The notes beneath the pieces were generated by a model. That model saw nothing but the letters and a program-made list of their open reading frames with translations. It did not search any database and was not told where the DNA came from. Positions 1 through 10,503 of a DNA stretch of 64,000 bases are shown one piece after another. Both the position numbers and the translations under genes were made by a program. The stretch is from Pyropia yezoensis (lineage: Eukaryota; Rhodophyta; Bangiophyceae; Bangiales; Bangiaceae): NCBI GenBank assembly GCA_009829735.1, contig CM020619.1:17799816-17863815 (forward strand). The letters run 5' to 3'. Position 1 is the first letter of the stretch. Each line of letters opens with the position of its first letter.

Positions 1-2
1 CC

Positions 3-2060
3 TTGATTGTGTCCACGGACGCCAGTGGCTGCGCTATAGGGGCTGTTCTAGAACAGGACGACGGTATGGGACGTCGCCCAGTGGCCTTCTTTTCGCAGAC
101 ACTGAACATTCACGAACAGCGGTACACCATACGAGAAAGGGAACTGTTGGCCATTGTTCAGGCTATCAGATACTGGCGGTGTTACCTGCATGGACGATCT
201 TTTGACGTTCATACCGACCACGAATCCCTTCGCTACCTGAGAACCCAAGACAAGCTGAATGATCGGCAAGTGCGCTGGCTGGAGACGCTGGAGCAATACG
301 ACTTCCGCATCACGCCTGTGCCTGGACCAAAGAACGTGGTAGCGGATGCCCTCTCGAGGAAGGACGAGAATGTCGAACCTCGAACCGAGGCTAACGCTGA
401 ACTCTTGGAGCGCGTACTACGCAAGGCGCTACCGAGAACGACCATCAAACCCGAGAAAAACAAAGAACCACGGAAAACCAAAGAACCACGGAAAACCAAA
501 GAACCACGGACAATCAAAGAACCAGAGAAAGAACAAGAACCAAGGAGTCCTGGAGAATCACGGACTTCCAAGGAACCCGAGAATGGGCTACAAGTGAACA
601 ACCTCATGACCTTCGAGATGGACCCAGACAAGCTCGCTACGCTCCACAGTGAGTACCATGCGGACCCCGAGTTTTCCAAACTCTACGAGAACCCGGTGTT
701 GCCCTACCGTATAGACAAGGGGTTGTTACTCATAGGTGACCGCACGTGCATCCCCGCTGGTACTCACCGACTTGCTGTACTCCACGACCATCACGATGTG
801 CCAAGCCAAGGGCACATGGGAGTTCGCAAGACAACCAAGAACCTGGTAGATAAGTTCTACTGGAAGAAGCTGAGACAAGACGTCAAAGAATACGTGCAGA
901 CATGTGATCCTTGCCAACGCCATAAGAGCAGAACGGAATCACCTCTGGGTCACCTCCAACCACTAGAACCATCGAAGGAGTGATGGTCAAGCGTCTCTAT
1001 GGACTTCATCACACCACTACCCAAGACTGCCCGAGGGCACACTGGTCTGCTGGTCGTCATCGACCGACTGTCGAAGATGATACGCCTAGCAGCGACCAAG
1101 AGCGGTGCCTCGGCGCCCCACGTGGCCAAGCTGTTCTACGACCACGTGTATAGAAACTTCGGTCTACCTGCAAGCATCATAAGCGACCGAGACCCTGTCT
1201 TCATGTCCAAGTTCTGGAAGGCGCTGATGGATAAGATGGGTGTGCGACTGCGCCCTTCGTCAGCGTACCACCCGCAGACCGATGGACAGACGGAGATCAT
1301 GAACAAGAAGACCGAAGAAGTGCTGCGCTGCTTTGTCGACCACAATCAATCGAACTGGGACCTGCTTCTCACGGACGTGGAAGTGGCGTACAACCAATCC
1401 ACGAATTCCGTTACGACTCACACGCCGTTTTATCTGGCGTATGGATTTAACCCCAAGACCGTCCCCTTTGACCTCATTCGGGGAACGAACGACAAGGCAC
1501 CTGCTGCAGCGGAATGGCTTTCATCTCTGAGCGCGGCTCACAAGACGGCAACGGACGCGATCCGTCAAGCGAATGCCTACCGAGCTGCGTACGCCAATCG
1601 ATCTCGGCGTACCTGCGACCTGAAGGTCGGCGACTACGTCCTACTAAGCACGAAGAACTTGATGCCTGAGTCATATCAAGGGGCGCGCAAGCCGATGCCC
1701 AAGTACTTGGGACCCTACCGCATCACGGAGGCTGTTACTCCGGTGACCTTCCGACTGGACCTGCCCACCACTGTCCTGGAACGCAAGGTACACAATGCGT
1801 TCCACGCCAGCCTGCTGACGCCTTACAGGGCTGACAAGAACTTCGATCGTCGCCCTGTTCCGGCTCCACCGGTAGCCCTGACTGACGGCACTGTGGAGTA
1901 CGAGGTCAACAAGATCCTGCGCTCCCGCAAGCGACGCGGTCGTACGCAGTATCTGGTGTCATGGAAAGGCTACGATGACACGGAGAACCAATGGATCTCG
2001 GAGGCGGACCTCCATGCTCCTGCTCTACTCCGGGCGTTCCACAAGCGGGGAGCGTCTTAA
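3..2060 (+). pseudogene. pol: Pol polyprotein of element A (RNase H, integrase, chromodomain), broken by TGA
   Basis: One reading frame encodes the C-terminal half of a Ty3/gypsy Pol. It opens in RNase H (motifs STDASG, RERELLAIV, TDHESL), passes through a charged linker with an 18-bp tandem repeat (about 466-520), then the integrase HHCC finger and the integrase core. The catalytic triad is D (1002-1004), D (1185-1187) and E (1293-1295), with the family's 35-residue D-E spacing. A chromodomain lies near the end (motif YLVSWKGYDD). An in-frame TGA at 981-983 separates the zinc finger from the core; the frame is otherwise open from 3 to 2060. Everything else looks well conserved, so the copy is a recent pseudogene, or the stop is a sequencing error. 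The protein would cut and join element cDNA into chromatin in the nucleus. Confidence 0.9.
981..983 (+). other. In-frame TGA inside integrase of element A
   Basis: This is the single stop in an otherwise open 2-kb pol frame. Alignable integrase sequence resumes directly after it in the same frame, so it is not a natural domain boundary. A C-to-T change at a CpG is a plausible origin (inference). Confidence 0.85.
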
Positions 2061-2071
2061 GGGGGGGAATA
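2059..2071 (+). other. Polypurine tract of element A
   Basis: A purine run with seven consecutive G lies immediately after the pol stop and directly before the TG that opens the LTR. In Ty3/gypsy elements this primes plus-strand DNA synthesis. Confidence 0.75.
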
Positions 2072-2901
2072 TGTAAGGGTTCAACCCTTACTTGATCCAA
2101 TTCGGTCGTCAAGCCACTGATGTCATGCTAACTACATCCGTACTTGATCCGTGATCTTCTTCGGACCGCATCCTGTGGATTCTAGATTCTTCCGAACGCT
2201 TCGAACGCCTTCCGGATGAATCTTGAATCCCCCAAAGATCTTCCACGAATATACTTTGACACGTGGCAGGATGCGTGGCTTACAGTGGCCCTGGGACCCC
2301 TCCAGAGGGCCCATTATGGAAGGCCAATAATGGTGCTGGAATTGCCATAGCTCGACGGGAACCAAGAGTATCGCATATCCCGTTTCCACCTCTGGGACAG
2401 CGTTTGGGAGCGTGTAATGTGCTTACCAATAGTATGCAAGAACGATCTTGCAAGTAGCCCACCCCCTCGGATTGACCCTTCTGAGAGGGGGGTGTGCCGC
2501 GACGAGTGCTGACCTGCGTTTTCGGACCACCTGGTGTGGCAAACAAGAGGGACTACGCCGAGGGCCCTGTGAGCGACCCGAGGGGTGTGCCAGAGGGTAT
2601 AAAAGCGTGCGTGCCTGCGACCGAGGGTGGAGAACGGAGAGAGGACTCAAGCCCATCGACATAAGCACCTTTGAATCCTAGAACCCGAGAACGACCGACG
2701 TCAAGCTCATCCCCTTCGCACCCGTCTTCTTCGCGGACGTCTTCTTCGCGCGCACGTGTTGCGCGCGACCGACCGACACCGAGTAGGTTATCCGCCGTCG
2801 TACCGCGCGTGCGTTGAGGGTGGGCGTAGGGTGGCGAGCGAGGGACCGTGCGAGCACGAGTGTGCGGTCGCGGACGGCGCTTCGCTGCGCTTCACCTTAC
2901 A
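2072..2901 (+). repeat. 3' LTR of element A (830 bp)
   Basis: The sequence starts with TGTAAGG one base after the polypurine tract and ends with CCTTACA, a perfect 7-bp terminal inverted repeat of the TG...CA type. It contains a TATA box and GC-rich downstream sequence expected of the U3/R/U5 layout. The right boundary rests on this inverted repeat alone because the partner LTR is outside the window. Confidence 0.65.
2598..2604 (+). promoter_or_regulatory. TATA box in LTR of element A
   Basis: TATAAAA stands within the LTR, about 300 bp before its end, where the U3 promoter of a retrotransposon is expected. Transcription would start roughly 25-30 bp downstream (inference). Confidence 0.6.
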
Positions 2902-3756
2902 CTTTCTCGATCAAAAAGCATCCTCGCCGCTGCCGCCAGGCGCCCCCCCCCACCCCCCAACAAAAAAGTTAGTCTACCTCAGCCCCTCTTTCCCCCCAGA
3001 AGTCGTAGCCATCACAGCCGCTGTAGCCGCGGTCACCATGGCCGCCTCGTCGGCCACGGTGGCCGCCACCATGGGCACCGAGGCGCGAGGGGTCCCCGCC
3101 ACCGCGGCCACCGGCACAGGCAGGGTGGCCACCGCCTCCGCCTGGGCCGCCGGGCCGGCCGCCACAGGAGCCGACGCCATCAGCGTCGTCGCCGTCCCCG
3201 CCGCTGCATTTATTGCCGCCGCCGCCCCCCCCCCCCCCCCCCCCCCCCACGCGGTCGTCGCTGCTGCCGTGGATGCCGCCGCCACCGCTGACGTCGCCGA
3301 GCCCCCCCCCACCTCCCCCCCCCAGGACGCCGTCGTCCCCGCTGCCGTCCATTCCGCCGCCGCCGTTGACGTTGCCTCCGCCATCCCCCCCATCCCCCCC
3401 CCAAAACTCGTCGTCGACGCCGCCACCGCCGCCGCCACCATTGCCGTCGCCGCCGCCGCCACCGCCGTTCCCCCGCTCCCCCCCCCAAACTCGCCGTCGT
3501 CGCCGCTGCCACCGACGTGGCCACCGCCGCCGCCACCGCCGCCGACGCCATCGAAGCCGCCGCCGCGGCCACCGCCGCCGCCGCCGTCGTCGCCATCGTC
3601 GTCGTCGTCGTGACCGTCGTCGTCGCTGTGCCCGCCATCGTCGACGCTGCCCGCGGCACCGGCCCGACCCCCTGTGTCGTAGCCTACCCCACCGCGTATA
3701 CCCCCCTCCCGCTGTCCCCACTTGATGAGCACGCTGGCAGGGTTTCCCGAAAGGGA
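2902..3756. repeat. Low-complexity CCG/GTC-rich spacer
   Basis: Spacer between elements A and B, dominated by imperfect CCG, GTC and poly-C tracts. Long open frames exist on both strands but encode only Pro, Ala or Gly/Arg runs, as expected from GC-rich repeats. No domain or credible start is seen. Confidence 0.6.
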
Positions 3757-3761
3757 CCCAC
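3757..3761 (+). repeat. Target site duplication, left of element B
   Basis: CCCAC directly precedes the 5' LTR and is repeated exactly after the 3' LTR (13918-13922). A 5-bp duplication is the usual Ty3/gypsy integration footprint. Confidence 0.9.
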
Positions 3762-4405
3762 TGTGGCGTTGTGGCCCTCAGGTACCGTTGGGACCCGGGA
3801 GGCTGACTTGGGACCCGGCTGGCAGCGTTACGTGGAACCACGCGCTGGCTTGGGATCCCTGCATCGGTGGCCCGGGGCAGTGGCGACACGCCCGGTGCCC
3901 TGATTGGTCCCCCGGAGTGGAGGACTTGCCGGGTTGGGGCATACTGACCTTCGGGCTATTTGTTTGATTTTTCGCATTTGTTTTCCTTGCGTGATTTCGT
4001 GTCTTTCCCCTTTTTCCCACTGGGTTTTTTTTGGGGATTGACATTTGTGTGTGGGGGGATTTCGCTTGCTTTTCGTGTGTTGGCCCGGTGAGCGGCCGGT
4101 GCCTTGCTGGCACTTGGCCCGCTGGGGGCGCCCTCTGGGGGCCTCGTTCTGGGCCCCTGGAGGGGCCAGGGGGGGAGGTTCTTGAGGGGTGCTCCGGGGT
4201 TCTCCCCGGGGCCATCTTGTAAAATCAACAGTGCTTTGGGTTCCTTCTCCCTCGGACTTTTGTCCTGTTTACCTTTGCCTCGTATCGTGGCGGGCGAGTG
4301 GATCAGCAAGGGCTCTTACCTGTTCCTTCCTGGACTCCGGACTGTGGTCTCTGTGTGTGTGTTTGTGGTTTGTGGTTCCGGGAACCTGGGTTCCATTACG
4401 CTACA
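3762..4405 (+). repeat. 5' LTR of element B
   Basis: This copy is the same length as the one at 13274-13917 and nearly identical to it. It begins TGTGGCG and ends CGCTACA, an imperfect terminal inverted repeat. No canonical TATA box was found. A T-rich stretch (about 3960-4030) is the most promoter-like part (inference). Confidence 0.96.
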
Positions 4406-4409
4406 TTTA

Positions 4410-4424
4410 TGGTGGAGCAGCAGG
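4410..4424 (+). other. Candidate primer binding site of element B
   Basis: TGGTGGAGCAGCAGG lies four bases after the 5' LTR, the right place for a tRNA primer site, and starts with TGG to pair with a tRNA CCA end. It does not match the common initiator-Met primer; I cannot name the tRNA. Confidence 0.45.
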
Positions 4425-4546
4425 GGAGGGCTATACTTCTCTTCCGTATCGGGACAGCCCTTTCCTTTCCCGGTAGCGTTTGGTTCCTTGGTTCCTGTTT
4501 CTGGTAACGAGATCTTTTGGTTCAGGTCGAGTACCGCACCGCCAAC

Positions 4547-6253
4547 ATGACGGACCCTGTTCCCTCGGGAGGTCGGGGCCGTGGTGCGCCGTCGGACACT
4601 TCAATGGTTACTCCCGCTGGCCGCGGTCGTGGCGGTCCCTCGGGTCCGTTTGGCCGTGGCGGAGGCGGGCAGACAGGGATTCCGCGTTGGGGGACAGCGC
4701 CCCCGGGTGGGATTCGCGCTACTATGGGTCAGGATTTACGTCGGGACACGGGTTCTGAGACAGGGACCCGAGTTCCACCTTTTGCTCCTGTTGCTGGGTC
4801 CCAAGACATTGTTACTACTCTGGAAACGTTCCGAGATGAGATTTTGGCTACTGTATCCCAGGCCCTGAGCCAGAGTCCTGCTGGCCAGGGTGGGTCCCAT
4901 GATACTAGTCGTTCCAATCGTTCCTGTTCCCGCCGTCGTCGGCGTCGTCACCATTCCAGTGGTTCCTGTACGTCCTCTTCCTCGGGTACCACGTTTTCTT
5001 CTGTCCTGGATGAGGAGGACCTTGAGACCCCTGAGTACCCACGGACCGAGCCCCAAGTCATCAAGTGTTCAGATGATCGCTTTGCTCGGGTCCTAGATTA
5101 CCGTACGTACCGACTGAGGAACAAGAAGGCTACCTATGGGACATGTGAGGCTCGTAAGATGGGACGGGTCGCGCGTAACGTGAAACACTCTTTTGCTGGG
5201 TACCCAAATTTCTCTGGTAAGGAGGCCCTGAAAGTGTTCACGTGGCTCCGCAAACTGGTAAAGGCTTGTAACGACAACGCGGTCTCCGAGGGCATGGCTC
5301 TTTATGCGATCCCACATTTCCTTTCTGGTGACGCGGAACTACGGTACACACGGGCCCTTCCGGATTCATCCAGCGCGTCTGGTGGCTCCTCGATCACAAG
5401 TTACCCAGAGGCCGTTAACTGGTTCCTAGAGACGTACGCAGAGCCCCATGCACTGGCCCTGGCTCAGGACAGGTTCAGTCGGGCCGCTAAGGAACCAGAC
5501 GAGGGCATCGAGGCTTTCGCGGTTCGTCTCCGGGGCCTAACGGAACTATGTGGGAATATCCATACCGAGGGCACCATGAAACAGCAGCTGATCGAAGGGC
5601 TCCCTGAGTACCTGCGCACTGACGCGTTTGTCTACAATGTTCCCGACCGTACGTACCAGCAGTTGGTTACTTTTACTGCGGGCAAGTACAAGGCAGCCAA
5701 GGACGTCATTAAGATGGCCCAAGGGTCCTCTTCGAGTAAGGCTGGTCCCTCTGTTTCCGCCCGCAGGCCTACTGATTTTCGGGCTCAGCCCACCCCGGAC
5801 CCGTCACCGTTAATGGCAGTCAATCCTATGGGCCCCTCGACGATCCTTAAAGGCCCCCTTGACAAGGAAACTGAGAAGAACGGGTCGGGCCAAGTGTTTG
5901 GGTTCAAGGGATCCACGCTCCAGTTCGTGGGGGTACGTACCATGGATAGCCAGCGTCCGTACCGTTGTTACCTTTGCTGGGAACCGGGCCACATGGCCCA
6001 TCAATGTTCCATGTTATCCGAGGCCCAACGGAAAGCGGTTATCCAGGCCCGGGACTCGTTCCTTGCGGCTACTCGGGGCCGGAGCCAGAGTACCGAGGTC
6101 AAGCCCAACGCGGACCGTCAGTTACATCGCCAGATACGTGTTGCCATGGTCCAGGCTCTGTGTGAAGGGATCAACTTGTCAAATGACGAGGCGGACCAAG
6201 TCTGCCATGTTACCGTCGGTTCCCAGGAGCCGGGACCCTCGGGAAAGGAGTAA
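4547..6253 (+). CDS. gag: Gag polyprotein of element B
   Basis: Structural protein of 568 residues that would assemble the retrotransposon particle and bind its RNA. The first ATG after the leader (4547) gives a Gly/Arg-rich N-terminus. A basic run with consecutive Arg is near residue 130. The retrotransposon gag domain is about residues 215-390, starting FAGYPNFSGKEA. A CCHC zinc knuckle is C474-X2-C477-X4-H482-X4-C487 (CYLCWEPGHMAHQC). The frame ends with TAA at 6251-6253, and the pol frame is already open in the -1 register there. The length and single knuckle fit Ty3/gypsy Gag. Confidence 0.92.
   Translation: MTDPVPSGGRGRGAPSDTSMVTPAGRGRGGPSGPFGRGGGGQTGIPRWGTAPPGGIRATMGQDLRRDTGSETGTRVPPFAPVAGSQDIVTTLETFRDEILATVSQALSQSPAGQGGSHDTSRSNRSCSRRRRRRHHSSGSCTSSSSGTTFSSVLDEEDLETPEYPRTEPQVIKCSDDRFARVLDYRTYRLRNKKATYGTCEARKMGRVARNVKHSFAGYPNFSGKEALKVFTWLRKLVKACNDNAVSEGMALYAIPHFLSGDAELRYTRALPDSSSASGGSSITSYPEAVNWFLETYAEPHALALAQDRFSRAAKEPDEGIEAFAVRLRGLTELCGNIHTEGTMKQQLIEGLPEYLRTDAFVYNVPDRTYQQLVTFTAGKYKAAKDVIKMAQGSSSSKAGPSVSARRPTDFRAQPTPDPSPLMAVNPMGPSTILKGPLDKETEKNGSGQVFGFKGSTLQFVGVRTMDSQRPYRCYLCWEPGHMAHQCSMLSEAQRKAVIQARDSFLAATRGRSQSTEVKPNADRQLHRQIRVAMVQALCEGINLSNDEADQVCHVTVGSQEPGPSGKE
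6241..6247 (+). promoter_or_regulatory. -1 ribosomal frameshift slippery site (gag to pol)
   Basis: GGGAAAG read as G GGA AAG in the gag frame fits the X XXY YYZ slippery rule and sits one codon before the gag TAA. A -1 slip puts ribosomes exactly into the pol frame, open from 6166 to 10503. A G-run then C-run downstream (6254-6283) could form the stimulatory hairpin (inference). Confidence 0.75.
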
Positions 6254-9200
6254 CGGGGGGCGGATCCAAGAGGTCCCCTCCCCATCGTCGGGATAGTACC
6301 TGCTCGTTTGCACCCAAGCTGGGGTTCTCGAAGATCTTCAAGGGCCCCATTGTACCTGTTCGTTCTGAGTCTCCTATTGTTTTGCCCACCCCTTGTTCCT
6401 GTTTACCCTCTCTGGCACGGCGGTCCAAGTCTGGGCTCCGACGTCGATTGGGAATGAAGAAGCCATATGGGTTCAAGGGCACCTTGCTTGCACTGCGTAA
6501 GAGGAACTTCGCTTTGAATGCTTTTGTACGTTTGGACCAAGAGGACCCTAAGGAAACGACGGCCATTTTGGACACAGGTGCGGGACCCAGTGTGGTACGC
6601 GAGGACATCTTACCCTGTGGATGGCAACGATTGGCTTCTAGGGCTCCTAAGTCTACCCATGTTTGTGACGCTTCCGGGCAACTGCTCAAGGCCCGGGGAG
6701 TCCTGGAACTATCGGTCATTGTCAACGGGAAGCCGATGGAGTTTGAGTTCCTTGTCGTCAGGGCCCTTTCTGTCCCATTGATCCTTGGGATGGACTTCCA
6801 AAAGGAACATGTCAAGGCTATCTACCCTGGGACCGAGTCGGTCCTTTGGAACCTTGGGTTCCTGTCCTACGCCAAGAGAACCTGGGAGGGCAAGGCTCAG
6901 AGCGCTTTTCCTGTCAAGGGCAACCCTATCCGTCAAGATCCCTCGGCCCTGTACCTGTCCAAGGGCGTGACTTTGGCTCCCCGGTCCCTACAAGCGGTTT
7001 ATGTCAAGTGCGGTACCAATGGGAAGTGCTTAGTGTACGAGAGGCCCCACAAGATGGCTAAGAAGGGGCTCCGTTTACACAACGCACTGGCTACGATACG
7101 GACCCGACGGGACTTTCGGATCCATGTTATGAACATCTCGGACCGGGCTGTCAACCTGCCCAAGAACTTTGCCGTTGGCGTGGCCATACCGTACGATGGT
7201 CCCGTGCTCGAGGTCCCTGCGGATTACTTGTCGGCCCCTAGTGAGGGGGCCGCACCACTTGTCACCCTGGGGCCAGAGCAAGGGAACCCGTTGAGCCAAG
7301 CGTCGGCACCGGGGGACGTGACTCCCAAGGGACCCGCCGGAACCACGGTCCCTGAGCCGGGCACGACGGACAAGAAGCCTGACGGAACCCCGGTCCAGAT
7401 GCCCAAGGTCGCGTATGAACTGATCCCGCCTGAGCTACACCAGGCTGTACGCGAACTTTTGGACCGTTACAAGGACCTATGGGACGGGCAACTGGGACGC
7501 ATTGATGTGACCCCTCACCGGATTACCCTCAAGGAAGGGGCCAAACCCATTCGGTCCCAACCGTACCGCACCGGGCTCCATCATCGGGACCTCATCAAGG
7601 AACAAGTGGAGAAGCAGACCCGGCTCGGGGTCATTGAACCGTCCCAGGCTGAGTGGTCCTTCCCGGTTGTGTTGGTCCCGAAGGCCGATGGTACCCCTAG
7701 GCTCTGTGTAGATTACCGGCGCTTGAACGAGGTCACGGTTAAGGATACCTACCCGTTACCGCGCATGGACGATTGTATTGATTTCCTGGGAGAGGCTACC
7801 GTGTTTTCCATGCTGGACGCCAACTGTGGTTACTGGCAGATCCCTGTGGCTCCTGAGGACCAAGACAAGACTACGTTTACTTGTCACGAAGGAACCTTCC
7901 GATACATCCGGCTCCCATTTGGTCTTACCAACGCCCCGGCTACGTTCCAGGGGGCCATTGATATGATCCTGTCTGGGGTTAAGTGGAAGACGTGCCTTGT
8001 GTACCTAGATGACATTATTGTGTTCTCCAAGGACCATAAGGACCACCTGGCCCATCTGCAAGAGATCTTCGGGTTACTGACTAGGGCCGGTGTTTCCCTC
8101 AAGGCTACCAAGTGCTTTTTGTTCCAGGATGAGGTTGAGTACCTCGGACACATTGTTGGTAAGGGTCAACTCCGTGTGAACGAGAAGAACCTGGTTGGGC
8201 TCCGAGAAGCTAAGACTCCAAGGACCAAGAAGGACTTTCGCAGTTTCCTAGGGATGTGCAATGTGTACCGGCGCTTTGTCAAGGACTACGCCAAGGTAGC
8301 CCGACCCCTATTGGCCATGACCAGTACCAAGGTCCCAGACCCGTTACCACAGTTTACCCCGGCCCAGACGGACGCTTTTGAGGAGCTCAAGTACCGTCTG
8401 ACCCATACTCCCATTCTGGCTCTTCCGAGACGCACGGGTCAGTACATCGTGGATACGGATGCTAGCGCTACCCAGATTGGGTGCGTTTTGCTACAGGACC
8501 AAGGGGACGGGGCCTACAAGCCCGTGGGTTACTGGAGCCGTGTGCTGACTCCGGCTAAGTGTAACTACAGTACCACGGAACGTGAGTGTCTTGCCGTTGT
8601 TTGGGCTCTGTTTCTGTTACGACCGTACCTTGAAGGGACACGCTTTGTGGTACGAACGGACCATACGGCCCTGAAGTGGATGTTACATATGGACGGGGCC
8701 CATGGACGTTTGGCCCGCTGGCGCCTCCGGCTGGCAGAGTTCCAGTATACCGTTGAGTCCCGTCCTGGGCAACATCATCACGCAGCGGACTTTATGTCAC
8801 GCTTGGATACCACGGGACACGACAGGGGCCCTATACCTGACGAGATACCCTCGCTGTTGACCTTGGCTAACTTTGTCACTGGTTGGACCCGGCCGAACTT
8901 TAAGACAGGCACACGGTACCCTCCTCTGACAGTGGACAGGATCCTCAAGGCCCAAGGTCAGGACCAGCGTTGCCAGGAACTACGGAAAGAGATGGACCAG
9001 AACGTGAACTCAAGGTACGGGGAAACACCGGAAGGGTTACTGGTACGATTGGCTCCTCTTGACCGAGCGGTCCAGATCGTGGTCCCCAAGGCACTACAAC
9101 AAGAGGTCCTAAGCTTGGAACATGAACCGGGACACGCAGGGCACCCAGGCATGAACAAGATGTACACCTCTATGAGGCGGGTATTTTACTGGGAGTCTAT

Positions 9201-10503
9201 GGTGGCAGATGTGCACGCCTTTGTTTCCAACTGTACCTCGTGTTCCAAGGGCAGGGTCCAAGGGAGGCGGCGGACCAACCCGCTCAAGCTGTTCCCCGCA
9301 ACGGAGCCCTTCAAGGACGTGTGCCTTGACCTCTTGGGCCCCTTACCCTGGACCGTCAGCAGGAACCGGTACCTTCTTGTTATTGTGGACCGGTTTACTA
9401 AGCTGACCCGAGTGGTTCCCCTTGGCAGCCAGGACGCGGCAGTGGTGGCCTCGGCTTTTCTGGATACGTGGGTGGCTTCCTATGGTCCCTCGGAGACCCT
9501 ACTAACGGACAATGGGCCCCAGTTAGCGTCCACATACATCCGTGGCGTTTGCGGGCTCCTTGGGATCAAGCATGTTACCTCCACCACGTACCATCCCCAT
9601 ACCCAAGGACAGGTGGAACGGTTTAATCGTACCATAGTGGCCCAGCTCCGCACGTACGTTGAGGACCACCAGGACCATTGGGACGAGTTGGTTTCCGTGC
9701 TCACGGTTGCCTATAACACGAGGCCCCAACAGAGTACCGGTGTGGCCCCGTTTGAGTTTGTGATCCCTGACCGGGTCCGCACCTTTGCCCTGGACAAGCT
9801 CCCTGGCTCCCCGTACCCTAAGGAGTTCACTGGTACCGCGCGACAGGTCCGAGAGGCGAGACGGGCCCATCTAAGGAACCTGGCCTTCACGGTTCGTAAG
9901 AACCTGGACCTGGCACAAAAACGGTACAAGAGAGGGTACGACAAGCGGGTCACTCCGGTCAACGAGGCCCTACGTATCGGGGACTGGGTCTACGTGGATA
10001 CCAATGATGATAGCCGGCAGAAGTTGGACCAGAAGGTCAAGGGTCCCTATCGTATCGTGGACCGGGACGGGCAGACATTCACGGTTCTGGTCGAGGGGAT
10101 CCGTGACAGGGTAAGCAGTGACCATGTGGCCCGGGCACCCACGCCTGCTAGACACACTGACTCCACGTCCCGTTTACACGGGCCACAAGACCCGGTTGTA
10201 CCTATGGACTACGAAGACTCAGGCACCCCTTTTGTCTGGGAACGTTTTGTGGGCCACGACCGGGACAGTGATGGGAACCTACGGCTCCTGGTCCGCTGGT
10301 GGGGGTACGCCGAGTCCGAGGACACATGGGAACCGTGCCATAAGTTCGACAGGGCTAAGGTTGTTCAGTACTGTGAACGTGTTGGTACCGAGCCCCCACT
10401 GCGGGAGGAAGAGGCCGTGGCACTACTGGAACCCTTTAAGGCTATCTATGCTGTGTGGCCCTGGAACCTTGAACCGGGTGCGGATCTGTGGCCCCGTTAT
10501 TGA
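6247..10503 (+). CDS. pol: Pol polyprotein of element B
   Basis: Reached from gag by a -1 shift, giving about 1418 residues of Pol. Protease: DTG at 6571-6579. Reverse transcriptase: motifs YRRLNEVTVKD, LPFGLTNAP and catalytic YLDD at 8002-8013. RNase H: VDTDASATQ near 8450 and RTDHTALKW. Integrase: HHCC finger near 9121-9250 and a triad D (9328), D (9508), E (9616) with exactly 35 residues between the last two. Chromodomain: about 10230-10390, motif LVRWWGYAESEDTW, expected to steer integration to particular chromatin. No stop or frameshift interrupts it. Together these activities mature the particle, copy its RNA and insert the cDNA. Confidence 0.95.
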   Translation, partial: GVTGGGSKRSPPHRRDSTCSFAPKLGFSKIFKGPIVPVRSESPIVLPTPCSCLPSLARRSKSGLRRRLGMKKPYGFKGTLLALRKRNFALNAFVRLDQEDPKETTAILDTGAGPSVVREDILPCGWQRLASRAPKSTHVCDASGQLLKARGVLELSVIVNGKPMEFEFLVVRALSVPLILGMDFQKEHVKAIYPGTESVLWNLGFLSYAKRTWEGKAQSAFPVKGNPIRQDPSALYLSKGVTLAPRSLQAVYVKCGTNGKCLVYERPHKMAKKGLRLHNALATIRTRRDFRIHVMNISDRAVNLPKNFAVGVAIPYDGPVLEVPADYLSAPSEGAAPLVTLGPEQGNPLSQASAPGDVTPKGPAGTTVPEPGTTDKKPDGTPVQMPKVAYELIPPELHQAVRELLDRYKDLWDGQLGRIDVTPHRITLKEGAKPIRSQPYRTGLHHRDLIKEQVEKQTRLGVIEPSQAEWSFPVVLVPKADGTPRLCVDYRRLNEVTVKDTYPLPRMDDCIDFLGEATVFSMLDANCGYWQIPVAPEDQDKTTFTCHEGTFRYIRLPFGLTNAPATFQGAIDMILSGVKWKTCLVYLDDIIVFSKDHKDHLAHLQEIFGLLTRAGVSLKATKCFLFQDEVEYLGHIVGKGQLRVNEKNLVGLREAKTPRTKKDFRSFLGMCNVYRRFVKDYAKVARPLLAMTSTKVPDPLPQFTPAQTDAFEELKYRLTHTPILALPRRTGQYIVDTDASATQIGCVLLQDQGDGAYKPVGYWSRVLTPAKCNYSTTERECLAVVWALFLLRPYLEGTRFVVRTDHTALKWMLHMDGAHGRLARWRLRLAEFQYTVESRPGQHHHAADFMSRLDTTGHDRGPIPDEIPSLLTLANFVTGWTRPNFKTGTRYPPLTVDRILKAQGQDQRCQELRKEMDQNVNSRYGETPEGLLVRLAPLDRAVQIVVPKALQQEVLSLEHEPGHAGHPGMNKMYTSMRRVFYWESMVADVHAFVSNCTSCSKGRVQGRRRTNPLKLFPATEPFKDVCLDLLGPLPWTVSRNRYLLVIVDRFTKLTRVVPLGSQDAAVVASAFLDTWVASYGPSETLLTDNGPQLASTYIRGVCGLLGIKHVTSTTYHPHTQGQVERFNRTIVAQLRTYVEDHQDHWDELVSVLTVAYNTRPQQSTGVAPFEFVIPDRVRTFALDKLPGSPYPKEFTGTARQVREARRAHLRNLAFTVRKNLDLAQKRYKRGYDKRVTPVNEALRIGDWVYVDTNDDSRQKLDQKVKGPYRIVDRDGQTFTVLVEGIRDRVSSDHVARAPTPARHTDSTSRLHGPQDPVVPMDYEDSGTPFVWERFVGHDRDSDGNLRLLVRWWGYAESEDTWEPCHKFDRAKVVQYCERVGTEPPLREEEAVALLEPFKAIYAVWPWNLEPGADLWPRY

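Larger units (their letters stand above)
1..2901 (+). mobile_element. Ty3/gypsy chromovirus A, 3' part only
   Basis: Right-hand part of an LTR retrotransposon whose 5' LTR, gag, protease and most of the reverse transcriptase lie left of the window. Visible in order: RNase H, integrase zinc finger, integrase core, chromodomain, polypurine tract and 3' LTR. The domain order with integrase after RNase H places it in Ty3/gypsy, and the C-terminal chromodomain in the chromovirus branch. Because the 5' end is missing, LTR divergence and target duplication cannot be read here. Confidence 0.93.

Noticed and set aside
4031-4222. 63-residue ORF in the LTR of element B (also at 13543-13734)
   Set aside because: Present twice only because the LTR is duplicated; no domain and no sign of coding constraint.
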